Part shown: piece after piece, positions 52,673 to 61,829 of the stretch
How the letters are laid out: every line of letters begins with the position of its first letter
How positions within the stretch are numbered: position 1 is the stretch's first letter
Assembly (NCBI GenBank): GCA_963745675.1
Contig: CAVUYM010000009.1
Coordinates: forward strand, 620,001-684,000
Origin: JAUIIK01 sp963745675
Lineage (GTDB): Bacteria > Chloroflexota > Chloroflexia > Thermomicrobiales > CFX8
Direction: 5' to 3'
Length of the DNA: 64,000 bases
Translations under genes and position numbers: made by a program
Notes under the pieces: model-generated
The model's input: only the letters and a program-made list of their open reading frames with translations
The model's database searches: none
Told to the model about the DNA's origin: nothing

Positions 52673-53641
52673 ATGAGACGGAGTGGACGGCTATTTATCG
52701 CCCTCGGAGCAGGGCTTGCCGTTGTCGCAATCGGCCTGGTGCTCGTCGTCCTCTTTAGCGGCGGCGGCAGCGGTGATGGGAAGGATCCCAGCGCCACCGA
52801 ATCTGCCGAGCAGGTTCGGGAGATAACGGTCGTTGTCGCGGCTCGCGACATCCCTGCTCACACGGTGATTACCGAAGACGATCTTGGAGAAGAAACGGTC
52901 CAATCAGACGAAGTACCGCCGGATGCAATGCGGAACTCTGTCGAGGCCGTGGGCTTCGCTTATGGGGTAGATCTATTTGCCGGTCAAGTCCTCGTCGAGG
53001 GGAATCGTGAACTGCCTGGACTGGCGAACCGGATTGATCCAGGGCGTCGAGCGTATCCATTGCTCGTCGATGGGACAAACCTCATCGCTGGCCAGATTCG
53101 AGATGAAGATCATATTGACATCATCTTCAACGCACGGACGTCGCTCGTGCGAGTGAATCCCAGCTATCCAATGGAATTTTCAGATTCCCTCGAACTTAAA
53201 GACGCACCCGGCGACTCCGTTGTCGAAGGAGAAGGACGTCCTCCTGGAGTCTCGCTATCGGAGTACGGCACAGCGCCAGAAGGTCCTACCTATCCGTATG
53301 CAGGTGAACCGGGATCCCGCTTCTGGATCTCCGATACGCTCGATGGCGATCCGATTGGCAAGATGGTGCTCCAGAACGTGCGGATACTTAGGGTGATATC
53401 TGCATCAGTCGGTGAGGCGAATACCAATGTGGACGGCAACTACCTGATACTTGATCTTGATCCAGTTGAGTCTGAGCTCGTCCGCTACCTGGTTGAAGTC
53501 GGCACGTTCCAGATAGTGCTTCGAAGTCCAGATGACGAAGACGTTGTGCAGACACCGGGTATCACGATGAACATGCTTGTGGACAACTGGGGAATGGTAG
53601 TGCCCAAGACGGTGCGGCTTCCTGAAGCAGGAGCGCAGTAG
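52673..53641 (+). CDS. cpaB: Flp pilus assembly protein CpaB/RcpC
   Basis: An intact 322-residue protein, first of a Tad (tight adherence) cluster. A signal anchor (about residues 7-29) precedes a SAF domain: VVVAARDIPAHTVITEDDL and FAGQVLVEGNREL. A RcpC-type domain (about 120-300) follows, with ILRVISASV. CpaB proteins help build the pilus secretion channel at the cell surface. Start is ATG at 52673 with AGGGAG 8 bases upstream. It is divergent from the polymerase gene; the 181-base gap shows no clear promoter motif. Confidence 0.87.
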   Translation: MRRSGRLFIALGAGLAVVAIGLVLVVLFSGGGSGDGKDPSATESAEQVREITVVVAARDIPAHTVITEDDLGEETVQSDEVPPDAMRNSVEAVGFAYGVDLFAGQVLVEGNRELPGLANRIDPGRRAYPLLVDGTNLIAGQIRDEDHIDIIFNARTSLVRVNPSYPMEFSDSLELKDAPGDSVVEGEGRPPGVSLSEYGTAPEGPTYPYAGEPGSRFWISDTLDGDPIGKMVLQNVRILRVISASVGEANTNVDGNYLILDLDPVESELVRYLVEVGTFQIVLRSPDDEDVVQTPGITMNMLVDNWGMVVPKTVRLPEAGAQ

Positions 53642-53642
53642 A

Positions 53643-54917
53643 GTGGCGAAGATCAAAGTCCTCATCGTAGACGATGTCCAGGAAAGCCGAGACAACGTCG
53701 AGCGATTGCTAAGGTTCGAACCCGACATAGAGATTGTCGGTAAGGCTAGTAGCGGTCGAGACGCGATCGAAGCAATGGCAGCTAGCCAACCCACTGTCGT
53801 GTTGATGGACGTCAACATGCCCGAGATGGACGGCATCGAAGCGACGAAGGTGATATTGAGCCGAAGGCCCAATACGGGCGTCATCATGATGTCTGTGCTC
53901 AATGAACCGGATGTGCTGCGCCGATCCATGCTTGCGGGAGCTCGAGAGTACTTGGTCAAACCATTTAGCCTTGACGACTTGCTCTCAGGCGTGCGTACGG
54001 TTCACCAGATGGTCGAATCGCTTCCCGTCCAACGGGTGGAACGGGAAGTTGCCGCTAAACCAAAGATTAACGAGAATCGTCCCACAGGTCAGGCGCGAGT
54101 AATTACATTTGCCAGTTCCAAGGGTGGTGTTGGCCGATCTTTTCTGGCGACGAATTTCGCGATCGCACTGCGAGAGATCACCAATCAGCGGATTGGAATC
54201 CTGGACGCCAACCTGGCGTTCGGCGACATAAGCCTGCTTTTGAACATCGGGGATGGGAAGACGATCTCAGATGCCGTGAGTTACAAAGACTCAATCGATG
54301 ACGAGCTACTTGAGACTGTCTTGCAGGATCATGCATCAGGTGTTCGATTGCTCGCATCTCCCGCCGCACCGCAGGATGCGGAAGTGGTCACAACCACGAT
54401 CGTGCGAGATTGTCTGGCGGTGATGGCGACGATGTTCGATTACATCATCATCGACACTCGACCCGGATTTGACGATCTGAACCTGCAATTGTTCGATCTT
54501 TCTGACCTCCTTATGCTCGTTGTCACGATGGATATGGCTGCGATCAAGGATGCCCGGCAGTTTCTTGAGATTACGGATTTGCTGGGCTACGAATCAGCAC
54601 GAGTCAGGATTCTGCTCAATCGGACGAACGATTACTCAGGTATCCCGGCGATTGAGATAGGTGAGAGCTTGCGCCGTGATCTCTGGGCGCAGATTCCGGA
54701 CGAACCTGGACCGGCGTTACGAAGTATCAACGAAGGTGTGCCGCTGGTGAGCGGAAACCGGGAGAGCCGGGCGGCGATCGAGATCAGGCGAATGACAGCA
54801 GCCTACCTGAAAGAAATTGATCCGGAATTGTCGGAGGCCACAGCGATGAAACCCGATGGCGAAGCGCCGAAGTCTTCACTTGTAGGGCGATTGCGCATCG
54901 CAATTAGAAATCAATAG
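53643..54917 (+). CDS. cpaE: CpaE/TadZ-like protein: receiver domain fused to a ParA/MinD-type ATPase
   Basis: An intact 424-residue fusion. The receiver domain (about 1-120) keeps the acidic pair in LIVDDVQES, the phospho-acceptor in VVLMDVNMPEMDG and the lysine in EYLVKPFS, so it could be phosphorylated. The MinD-like domain (about 150-400) has ITFASSKGGVGRSFLATNFA, with the leading signature lysine kept but the P-loop lysine replaced by arginine (normally KGGVGKS/T), and IIIDTRPGFDD as switch region. TadZ proteins place the pilus machine at a pole. Start is GTG at 53643, 1 base after the cpaB stop. Confidence 0.87.
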   Translation: MAKIKVLIVDDVQESRDNVERLLRFEPDIEIVGKASSGRDAIEAMAASQPTVVLMDVNMPEMDGIEATKVILSRRPNTGVIMMSVLNEPDVLRRSMLAGAREYLVKPFSLDDLLSGVRTVHQMVESLPVQRVEREVAAKPKINENRPTGQARVITFASSKGGVGRSFLATNFAIALREITNQRIGILDANLAFGDISLLLNIGDGKTISDAVSYKDSIDDELLETVLQDHASGVRLLASPAAPQDAEVVTTTIVRDCLAVMATMFDYIIIDTRPGFDDLNLQLFDLSDLLMLVVTMDMAAIKDARQFLEITDLLGYESARVRILLNRTNDYSGIPAIEIGESLRRDLWAQIPDEPGPALRSINEGVPLVSGNRESRAAIEIRRMTAAYLKEIDPELSEATAMKPDGEAPKSSLVGRLRIAIRNQ

Positions 54918-54980
54918 CCAGCCGTAAGGATTCAGGATCACCATGGGCGTCGCACAATTCGGAGGGAGATTTAGCAGGCC

Positions 54981-56498
54981 ATGTCACTACTAAAACGTAT
55001 TGGTACAACTGGGAATTTGGGTGGAGAACCGGATAAGAATCCGGTGCCTCCTCCCCAGGATTCTTCCACGTCGACTCCTCCATCGTCAGGAGCAGACGGC
55101 GATGGCTCTGGCATGTTGAGATCCCTCGGGACGCGATCATTGTCTGACGCTGCTGCAACTAGAGGTGGAGGTCGAGGCGATGGATCTACGTCGGTCCTTC
55201 GGAGACCCGGGTCTTCGTCAGCTACCGGTGGCGACTCATTTGCTGATCTCAAGTCGCGAGTTCAAAACCGATTGATCGCCGAGCTTGACCCGCGCATGGA
55301 TCTATCCAACGCGGAGGAAGTCCGACGAACAGTCGAGGAAACGTTCAACTCCGTTCTTGATTCGGAGTCGATCGTTCTTACGCGTGTCGAACGGATGCGT
55401 CTCTTTGAAGCTATTTCCGCAGAGATCCTTGGCTTCGGACCAATCGAGCCGTTATTGAATGACGACTCGGTCTCTGAAATCATGGTCAATGGACCTAATC
55501 AGGTATACGCAGAACGAAATGGCAAACTCGTACTCACTGACGTCGTATTTTCCAATGATGATCACGTGATGCGAGTTATCGACAGAATCGTAAGTCCGCT
55601 AGGTAGACGTATCGACGAGAGTTCGCCAATGGTCGATGCGCGGCTGCCGGATGGGTCCCGTATCAACGCAATTATTCCGCCCATATCTCTTGTTGGTCCG
55701 GTGCTGACAATCCGTAAGTTTGCAAAAGACCCGCTGACGACGGATGATCTCGTGCGCTTTGGCACGATGACGCCCGAGATGGTCGTCTTCCTCGAGGCTT
55801 GTGTGAAAGCTCGCCTCAATATCGTCGTTTCAGGCGGTACGGGTTCCGGCAAGACGACAACGTTGAATCTCCTGTCTTCGTTTATTCCAGAAGACGAACG
55901 CATCGTCACGATCGAGAACGCAGCGGAACTACAGCTTCGCCAGGATCACGTTGTCACGCTCGAATCTAGAGCGGCCAACATCGAGGGTCGAGGTGAAGTG
56001 TCGATCCGTGACCTGGTTGTCAACTCTCTCCGTATGCGGCCAGAGCGAATAGTCGTTGGTGAGTGTCGCGGCGGCGAAGCGCTGGACATGCTTCAGGCAA
56101 TGAACACGGGTCATGATGGTTCGATGACCACGGCGCACTCAAACGCTCCTCGAGACACGTTGGCCCGTTTGGAGACAATGGTGCTTATGGCCGGCCTGGA
56201 TCTGCCAGTCCGAGCTATTCGGGAGCAGATTGCTTCGGCTGTTGATCTCATCGTTCATCAGTCACGACTGAAGGATGGCGCTCGCAAGATCACGTATGTC
56301 ACCGAAGTGCAGGGCATGGAAGGCGATGTCATCGTCTTGCAGGACATCTTTGAGTTCGAACAGACCGGTATGGAAAATGGTCGAGTCGTCGGCCGGCTGA
56401 GACCGACGGGTATCCGTCCGAAGTTCATGTCTCAGTTTGAGTCGTCGAACATCTATCTTCCGCCGAACATCTTTGGTGCGCAGGATCGCATCTTTTAG
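54981..56498 (+). CDS. cpaF: Pilus assembly ATPase CpaF/TadA
   Basis: An intact 505-residue secretion ATPase that powers Flp pilus assembly. The first ~90 residues are Gly/Ser/Pro-rich and probably disordered. The domain then has FGPIEPLLNDDSVSEIMVNG, Walker A VSGGTGSGKTTTLNLL, the Asp/Glu and His boxes in MRPERIVVGECRGGEALDML and MNTGHDGSMTTAHSNAPRD. The acidic Walker B region is intact. GGAGGGAG lies about 15 bases upstream of the ATG. It follows cpaE by 63 bases. Confidence 0.92.
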   Translation: MSLLKRIGTTGNLGGEPDKNPVPPPQDSSTSTPPSSGADGDGSGMLRSLGTRSLSDAAATRGGGRGDGSTSVLRRPGSSSATGGDSFADLKSRVQNRLIAELDPRMDLSNAEEVRRTVEETFNSVLDSESIVLTRVERMRLFEAISAEILGFGPIEPLLNDDSVSEIMVNGPNQVYAERNGKLVLTDVVFSNDDHVMRVIDRIVSPLGRRIDESSPMVDARLPDGSRINAIIPPISLVGPVLTIRKFAKDPLTTDDLVRFGTMTPEMVVFLEACVKARLNIVVSGGTGSGKTTTLNLLSSFIPEDERIVTIENAAELQLRQDHVVTLESRAANIEGRGEVSIRDLVVNSLRMRPERIVVGECRGGEALDMLQAMNTGHDGSMTTAHSNAPRDTLARLETMVLMAGLDLPVRAIREQIASAVDLIVHQSRLKDGARKITYVTEVQGMEGDVIVLQDIFEFEQTGMENGRVVGRLRPTGIRPKFMSQFESSNIYLPPNIFGAQDRIF

Positions 56499-56545
56499 CC
56501 TGAAAGGCTAAAGGTGGAGCGCGGTCTGGTGAGGAATAGGGTGAA

Positions 56546-57529
56546 ATGACGTTTCCGGTATTGATTATCATCATGGGCATTTTGGTCCTTGGGGCTGGTA
56601 TGCTCGTCGTATTCGGTATCCAGACCACCCGTAGCCGAGCCGCCACTCCCGAGATGGAGACGCGACTCGAACGCTACGGTCACATTGCTGACAATATCGT
56701 TGCACCCAATGAGGAACCGCGTGCTCGTACGGTTATGGCCAACAGGGTCGAGGATGCGGTCGGCGGTCGCTCGTCTAGCGAGGGAGTCAGGGCCGCGCTC
56801 GCTCGTGCTGATCTGCGGATGACCGTTGGTGAATGGGTACTTGTTCGCCTGGGTTCCGCGGCAGGATTCTCGGTCGTCGGGCTGTTGATGGGGCGTTTCG
56901 CCCTGGCTGTCGCGCTCGTGTTGGGTGTTGTCATGGCCGGACTCGGCTGGATGGCCCCTCATTTCTATTTGAAGTTTCGCGCTAGTAAACGCCAAAACCG
57001 GTTCAACGGCCAGCTTGGCGACACGATCTCACTCATGGCGAACTCTCTTCGCGCTGGGTATAGCCTCCTTCAGACCATGGATCTTGTCGGTAAAGAGTCT
57101 CCTTCACCAATCTCGGACGAATTTCGAAGAGTGGTACGTGAGGTGGGCCTGGGTATATCCACACGTCAGGCACTCGAGAATCTATTTCGCCGAGTTCCTA
57201 GCGAAGATCTCGACCTGCTGATAACGGCAATCATGATCCAGGGAGAGGTTGGAGGTAATCTCGGTGAAGTTCTTGACATAATCGGAGAAACGATCCGCGA
57301 ACGAGTTCGTATCAAAGGCGAGATTAAGACGCTGACAGCTCAGCAATCCATATCCGCCTACGTGTTATGTGCCTTGCCACTCGTGCTTGGCGGTGGTCTC
57401 TTCCTAATGAACCCCAGCTACATGGTCCAGATGTTTGTTTGGCCCTATATATGCATGCCGATCGCCGCGGCTGTGTTGATGATTGCTGGATATCTCGTCA
57501 TGCGAAAGATCGTTGCAATTGAGGTTTAG
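56546..57529 (+). CDS. tadB: Flp pilus membrane platform protein TadB
   Basis: An intact 327-residue type II secretion F-domain protein. One hydrophobic segment is at the N-terminus, two lie near residues 95-135, and two at the C-terminus. The T2SF domain between them carries FNGQLGDTISLMANSLRAGY and TAIMIQGEVGGNLGEVLD, typical of TadB. It sits in the inner membrane and docks the CpaF ATPase. Encoded 47 bases after cpaF. Confidence 0.9.
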   Translation: MTFPVLIIIMGILVLGAGMLVVFGIQTTRSRAATPEMETRLERYGHIADNIVAPNEEPRARTVMANRVEDAVGGRSSSEGVRAALARADLRMTVGEWVLVRLGSAAGFSVVGLLMGRFALAVALVLGVVMAGLGWMAPHFYLKFRASKRQNRFNGQLGDTISLMANSLRAGYSLLQTMDLVGKESPSPISDEFRRVVREVGLGISTRQALENLFRRVPSEDLDLLITAIMIQGEVGGNLGEVLDIIGETIRERVRIKGEIKTLTAQQSISAYVLCALPLVLGGGLFLMNPSYMVQMFVWPYICMPIAAAVLMIAGYLVMRKIVAIEV

Positions 57530-57598
57530 GATTTCCGTCTCGGGTTACGAGGCAATCAGTATCGCGGTTAGCGTACTGTCACTGTTTAGGAGAAGTCG

Positions 57599-58522
57599 AT
57601 GGACTGGATGATAATCGTTCCCATTCTCCTCGTGCTCGTGGCTGGAGGTGCAGTCCTCGTTGTAATGGGAATGAGGGCTGAAGAAGAAACCATAAGCATT
57701 GAAGAGCGACTCGCGGCCTTCGCTGAGGCGCCCTTGTCGCTCGAAGAAATCGAACTCTCTATGCCGTTTCGGCAACGCGTTCTTGCACCGTTTGTAGTGA
57801 GGTTGGGCGGATTCTTTGGTCGCTTTCTCCCGCACAAAAATATGGAGAAACTACAGCGGAACCTCATTGAGGCTGGAAATCCGTCAAAACTCGGTCCCGT
57901 CGAATTTATGGGCGTGCGACTCGCCCTCGCACTGGTATTGGGTGGTTCGATATTCCTCCTATTCCTCATATCATCCGGAATATCGACAACAACCCTTCTC
58001 TTTCCGCTGGTACTCGGTGGAATGGGCTACATCCTGCCGGGAATTTGGCTCGGACGCAAAGTCAAAGAGCGCAAGCACGAAATTCAGAATTCACTAGCGG
58101 ACGCAATCGACTTGCTATCGATATCCGTCGAAGCTGGATTGGGATTTGATCCCGCTCTGGCTCGTGTTGCGACAAAGTGGGATAACGCATTGACCGACGA
58201 ATTCAAACGTATGCTCGGTGAGATGCAAATTGGTAAATCGCGCCGAGACGCGATGCGCGAGTTGCAAGATCGTGTCAATGTCGATGATCTTAGTATCTTT
58301 ATCTCGTCCCTCGTTCAGGCGGATCAGCTTGGCGTCAGTATTAGTCAAATCCTCAGGGTGCAGTCTAAGTCTATGCGGATTCGCCGTCGGCAACGTGCCG
58401 AAGAAAAGGCGCAAAAGGCACCGATTAAGATGTTGTTCCCAATGGTGTTCCTGATTTTCCCAGCTGTCTATGTCGTGATTCTTGGCCCAGCTGTGCCGCA
58501 ACTGGCTCATGGAATCCTGTAG
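57599..58522 (+). CDS. tadC: Flp pilus membrane platform protein TadC
   Basis: An intact 307-residue partner of TadB with the same plan: an N-terminal membrane helix, a pair near residues 105-150, a T2SF domain with IQNSLADAIDLLSISVEAGLG and FISSLVQADQLGVSISQIL, and a last pair including MLFPMVFLIFPAVYVVI. GGAGAAG lies close before ATG at 57599. The last base of its TAG stop is the first base of the next start, so the genes are coupled. Confidence 0.9.
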   Translation: MDWMIIVPILLVLVAGGAVLVVMGMRAEEETISIEERLAAFAEAPLSLEEIELSMPFRQRVLAPFVVRLGGFFGRFLPHKNMEKLQRNLIEAGNPSKLGPVEFMGVRLALALVLGGSIFLLFLISSGISTTTLLFPLVLGGMGYILPGIWLGRKVKERKHEIQNSLADAIDLLSISVEAGLGFDPALARVATKWDNALTDEFKRMLGEMQIGKSRRDAMRELQDRVNVDDLSIFISSLVQADQLGVSISQILRVQSKSMRIRRRQRAEEKAQKAPIKMLFPMVFLIFPAVYVVILGPAVPQLAHGIL

Positions 58523-58920
58523 TGTCTCAAATTAGAATTCGGTCTAATGGCAAACTTATTGCCGACAAAACAGAGTTCGCAACCTCTCCGTGGAAGCGAT
58601 TTCGCGGGTTGATGTTGCGTTCGGCGGCTGATTTTCAGCCGGGTCAAGCGCTTGTAATCGACCCCTGCACCTCGATCCATATGTTTTTCATGCGTTTCCC
58701 GATTGATGTTCTCTATCTCAACCGGGAAAATGTGGTCGTAAGAGCGCAGCAAAAGATCCGCCCCTGGCGAATTGGCGCCATTTACACTCGAGGCGCGCGC
58801 TTCGTCGTCGAGTTGCCGGCAGGCACGATAGCGGAATCCGGTGTCACTAGCGGAGATGTCGTCGCGATAGGCCAGCCTGGAGTTTCGACTCCGGACCATA
58901 TTTCGAAACTGGCCAGCTAA
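58522..58920 (+). CDS. DUF192 family protein
   Basis: An intact 132-residue protein of the DUF192 family. Typical sequence: KRFRGLMLRSAADFQPGQAL, CTSIHMFFMRFPIDVLYLN and GARFVVELPAGTIAESGV. The function of this family is unknown; the common GLM and H-F-M motifs are present. Many members have a signal peptide; this one lacks it. The GTG start overlaps the tadC stop by one base, which suggests a link to the pilus genes or at least the same mRNA. Confidence 0.85.
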   Translation: MSQIRIRSNGKLIADKTEFATSPWKRFRGLMLRSAADFQPGQALVIDPCTSIHMFFMRFPIDVLYLNRENVVVRAQQKIRPWRIGAIYTRGARFVVELPAGTIAESGVTSGDVVAIGQPGVSTPDHISKLAS

Positions 58921-59004
58921 TCACCGACCTGTTCACACTCCAACCTCGCTTCAAAATGCGCTAGTATCAACGCTTGATTGACTTCCAACTGGCGAGGTGG
59001 TGGT

Positions 59005-59694
59005 ATGTATCAGGAGTTCGTGAGTCATATTCGAGAGTTGGGGTCCGCAAGCATTGACTTGTTCGCGGGTTTCGTGTTTCCACCGACTTGCGCCGGTTGC
59101 AACTGCTCTGGCACTTGGCTTTGTCCGAAGTGTCAAGAACGTCTGGTCGAAGTCGACTCGCGGTCTGCCTCATTTGGGACAGATCTGAGTGAAACGTACG
59201 TTGAGTTGCGGGCCCGATATGTTTACGTTGAGCCTGTTCGCCGGGCAATCCATCTTCTCAAATATGAAGGGCAACGTACGAGATCGGCCTGGTTTGCGGC
59301 GCAGCTGGAGTCGACTCTTGTTGAAATTCAATCTGACAATACGCTTTTGGAACCCGTGCCATTGAGTCCGCGCCGCGAACGTAATCGTGGTTTCAACCAA
59401 TCCCGTGAAATCGCCCTACTACTTTCCGCTAGCACAGGTGTCCCTCTTGGCGATGATATCGTGAGGGTCCGGGATACGCGCCCGCAAGTCGAGTTGAGCG
59501 GGCTGGAGCGAATCATCAACGTTCGGGACGCGTTCACGGCAGGAACGCGGCTAGACGGCAAGCAGGTCGTTCTTATCGACGACGTGATTACTACTGGTGC
59601 GACGATGCGAGAATGTGCACTGGCCTGTTATGAAGCTGGGGCAGCCAACGTACTCGGACTCGCTGTGGCCACCGCATTGGACGACCAGCGGTAA
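59005..59694 (+). CDS. comF: ComF family protein (phosphoribosyltransferase-like)
   Basis: A 229-residue ComF protein, related to natural-competence ComFC. A zinc-finger region opens it (FPPTCAGCNCSGTWLCPKC, four cysteines), then AIHLLKYEGQRTRSAWFAAQL, RRERNRGFNQSREIALLL and the PRPP-binding motif VVLIDDVITTGATMRECA. In competent bacteria it helps DNA uptake; outside them its role is unclear. ATG at 59005 is preferred, with GGTGG upstream; ATG at 58978 in the same frame is less likely. It ends 4 bases before the stop of the convergent small ORF. Confidence 0.88.
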   Translation: MYQEFVSHIRELGSASIDLFAGFVFPPTCAGCNCSGTWLCPKCQERLVEVDSRSASFGTDLSETYVELRARYVYVEPVRRAIHLLKYEGQRTRSAWFAAQLESTLVEIQSDNTLLEPVPLSPRRERNRGFNQSREIALLLSASTGVPLGDDIVRVRDTRPQVELSGLERIINVRDAFTAGTRLDGKQVVLIDDVITTGATMRECALACYEAGAANVLGLAVATALDDQR

Positions 59695-59698
59695 TGGG

Positions 59699-59800
59699 TC
59701 ACTGCCTTTTCTGATCCATCCACACCAGAAGAAGCAACACAAGTGCAGTCATTCCCATCAATCCTGAAGTCACCACGACTGCGATAGCGACCCCGCTCAC
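59699..59800 (-). CDS. Tiny membrane ORF coupled to dxr (33 residues)
   Basis: A 34-codon ORF starting with GTG at 59800. The GTG overlaps the dxr stop as GTGA, a typical translational coupling. The product starts MSGVAIAVVV and has one hydrophobic helix (about residues 4-27, rich in Val, Leu, Met) and a short basic tail, VWMDQKRQ. It resembles small membrane proteins in form only; no family is recognised. In many bacteria rseP follows dxr; this ORF takes that place, and it could also be what remains of an rseP start. Confidence 0.45.
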   Translation of the reverse strand: MSGVAIAVVVTSGLMGMTALVLLLLVWMDQKRQ

Positions 59801-60954
59801 GTGGCGATCTTGTTCAGAGCATCGCTGATGAAGCGTTTCGTCCAAATGTCTGCGGCTTCGATCTGTTCAAGTGTTAGCTCCCCAGATGCGGCTACATGGG
59901 CGTCAAGTGCTCGTTCAACAACTGGCACGATATCAGTGAAACGAATCTTCTTCGACAGGAACGCACCCACAGCAAGTTCATCCGCCGTTGATAAGACGGC
60001 CGGGAAGGTCGCGCCCATCTGGTGAGCTTGTTTCGCCAGCAGCGGAGCTCGGAAGGTGCAATAGTCTGGCTCGTCAAACTCAAGTGTGGCAATTTCGCGG
60101 AGATTGAGCTTTTCAGCTGGACCGTTGAGGCGTTCCGGATAGGTCAATGCGTATTGGATTGGCAGCCGCATGTCGTGGCTTGCGAGTTGGGCGATCACGC
60201 TACCATCGGCGTATTCGACCATTGAGTGAACTATCGACTGCGGGTGCAGGACAATTTCTATTTGATCGATGGGACAATCGAAGAGCCAGGCAGCTTCGAT
60301 GAGTTCAAGACCTTTGTTCATAAGCGTGGCCGAATCAATCGTAATGCGATTTCCCATCGTCCACGTTGGATGCGCAAGGGCCTGATCAACGTCGACATTT
60401 TCCAGGTCGCTCGCTGAGAAGCCACGAAACGGACCGCCCGAAGCCGTCAGCAAAATGCGCTCAACTTCCCGCGTCTTAACCCCTTCGCGCGGGAGACACT
60501 GCCAAATGGCGGAGTGTTCGCTGTCAACAGGTCGCAGGTTTCCGGGATGTTTTCGCGCCACAGGGATGACGATTGAGCCGGCTGCTACGATCGTCTCCTT
60601 ATTTGCCAATGCGACGATCTTGCCGGCTTCTAGTGCCGCGATCGTCGCAGGAATCGCGGCGTGTCCGGTCGTTGCGACAACAACGATATCCGCGTCGCCC
60701 AGCATGACAAGATCCAGAAGTGGATCGTCCGAATCTATCAATTTTGCGCCGGTCGGTGAAGGTCCTTGATGTGACGAGAGCGCGATGTAATTCGGGTGGT
60801 AGATGTCGACTTGCTCTTGTAGTGATGAGGCGTCTGAGTTGGCGGCAAGTCCGACTACACGAAAGCGGTCAGGAAAGGCCGCTAGAACGTCGAGGGTACT
60901 CAACCCGATGGAGCCCGTGGACCCAAGTATTACAACGCCCTGAGTCGATGACAT
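59797..60954 (-). CDS. dxr: 1-deoxy-D-xylulose 5-phosphate reductoisomerase
   Basis: The second enzyme of the MEP isoprenoid pathway, intact, 385 residues. NADPH-binding VVILGSTGSIGLSTLDVL is at the N-terminus; further blocks are IVALANKETIVAAG, PVDSEHSAIWQ (metal and substrate residues), LTASGGPFRGF, ATLMNKGLELIEAAWLF and ADELAVGAFL. I chose ATG at 60954, which overlaps the cdsA stop (TGATG), over a TTG 18 bases upstream. It is part of the minus-strand pyrH-frr-uppS-cdsA-dxr run. Confidence 0.95.
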   Translation of the reverse strand: MSSTQGVVILGSTGSIGLSTLDVLAAFPDRFRVVGLAANSDASSLQEQVDIYHPNYIALSSHQGPSPTGAKLIDSDDPLLDLVMLGDADIVVVATTGHAAIPATIAALEAGKIVALANKETIVAAGSIVIPVARKHPGNLRPVDSEHSAIWQCLPREGVKTREVERILLTASGGPFRGFSASDLENVDVDQALAHPTWTMGNRITIDSATLMNKGLELIEAAWLFDCPIDQIEIVLHPQSIVHSMVEYADGSVIAQLASHDMRLPIQYALTYPERLNGPAEKLNLREIATLEFDEPDYCTFRAPLLAKQAHQMGATFPAVLSTADELAVGAFLSKKIRFTDIVPVVERALDAHVAASGELTLEQIEAADIWTKRFISDALNKIAT

Positions 60955-61826
60955 CAGAGCCAGCCTTGCCAATCAATCAGCAGCGCGGCGTAGTATGTGA
61001 GTGGAACAGTGAGCAGAAGAGAATCGACTCGATCGAGAATTCCGCCGTGACCGGGGATGACCGTCCCCATATCTTTGATCCCGATCTCTCGCTTGATAAG
61101 GGATTCAAGCAGATCGCCAATAATAGTGCCAACCGCCACGGCAACACTCAGCAGTGCTAGCAGCAGAAGTGAGGCAGGGATTCCAGTTAGATAGGCCGCC
61201 AGGGTCCCAGCTAGAGTGCCACCGACGATACCGGCGATTGCGCCTTCACGCGTCTTCCCCGGGCTAACATGAGGGATTAGTTTGTGCCTACCCCATCTTC
61301 TTCCACCGAGAAAGGCGCAGACGTCAGATGCCCAGGTCGTCGCAAGGACAAATAGGAGCCAGGCTAGTCCGCGGGCGGCGCCTCCATCTCCAATTACGTT
61401 GTCCAGCGTCGTAATCCAGCTGCTATCGACGGAACCTTGCATGCGGCGCATGAGCACAAAATGCATCATGGTCAGTCCAACGTACATCAATCCAGTGAGA
61501 CTGAACACCCAATCCGCCAGGGAGCCGGCAATGTCGCGCTTTAATAAATGCTGAGCCAGGGAAAACATCGTATAGGCAGTGAGCGTTCCTGCAAGGCCAA
61601 TGAATGGTGCGTCCGTACCCGCGACGATGAAGAGCGCGACAAGAGCCAGCATGCCGCTCCAGAGCGAGGGTCGGACGTTTACCCGTTGAAACGCCCGGTA
61701 AATCTCGACAAGGGCGCCATAAGCAATCAGAGCGATTGCAATCGTGAAGATCGGGCTTCCAAAGAGCCCAGGAACGATGAAGACGAATACAACGCCAACG
61801 GATGAAATAACGCGCTGTCTTAGCAC
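60954..61826 (-). CDS. cdsA: Phosphatidate cytidylyltransferase
   Basis: An intact 290-residue membrane enzyme that makes CDP-diacylglycerol. About eight hydrophobic segments. The family signature near the C-terminus is MGTVIPGHGGILDRVDSLL, preceded by PHVSPGKTREGAIAG and GDLLESLIKREIGIKD. It lies 3 bases after uppS, and its stop overlaps dxr. Confidence 0.93.
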   Translation of the reverse strand: MLRQRVISSVGVVFVFIVPGLFGSPIFTIAIALIAYGALVEIYRAFQRVNVRPSLWSGMLALVALFIVAGTDAPFIGLAGTLTAYTMFSLAQHLLKRDIAGSLADWVFSLTGLMYVGLTMMHFVLMRRMQGSVDSSWITTLDNVIGDGGAARGLAWLLFVLATTWASDVCAFLGGRRWGRHKLIPHVSPGKTREGAIAGIVGGTLAGTLAAYLTGIPASLLLLALLSVAVAVGTIIGDLLESLIKREIGIKDMGTVIPGHGGILDRVDSLLLTVPLTYYAALLIDWQGWL

Positions 61827-61829
61827 TAT

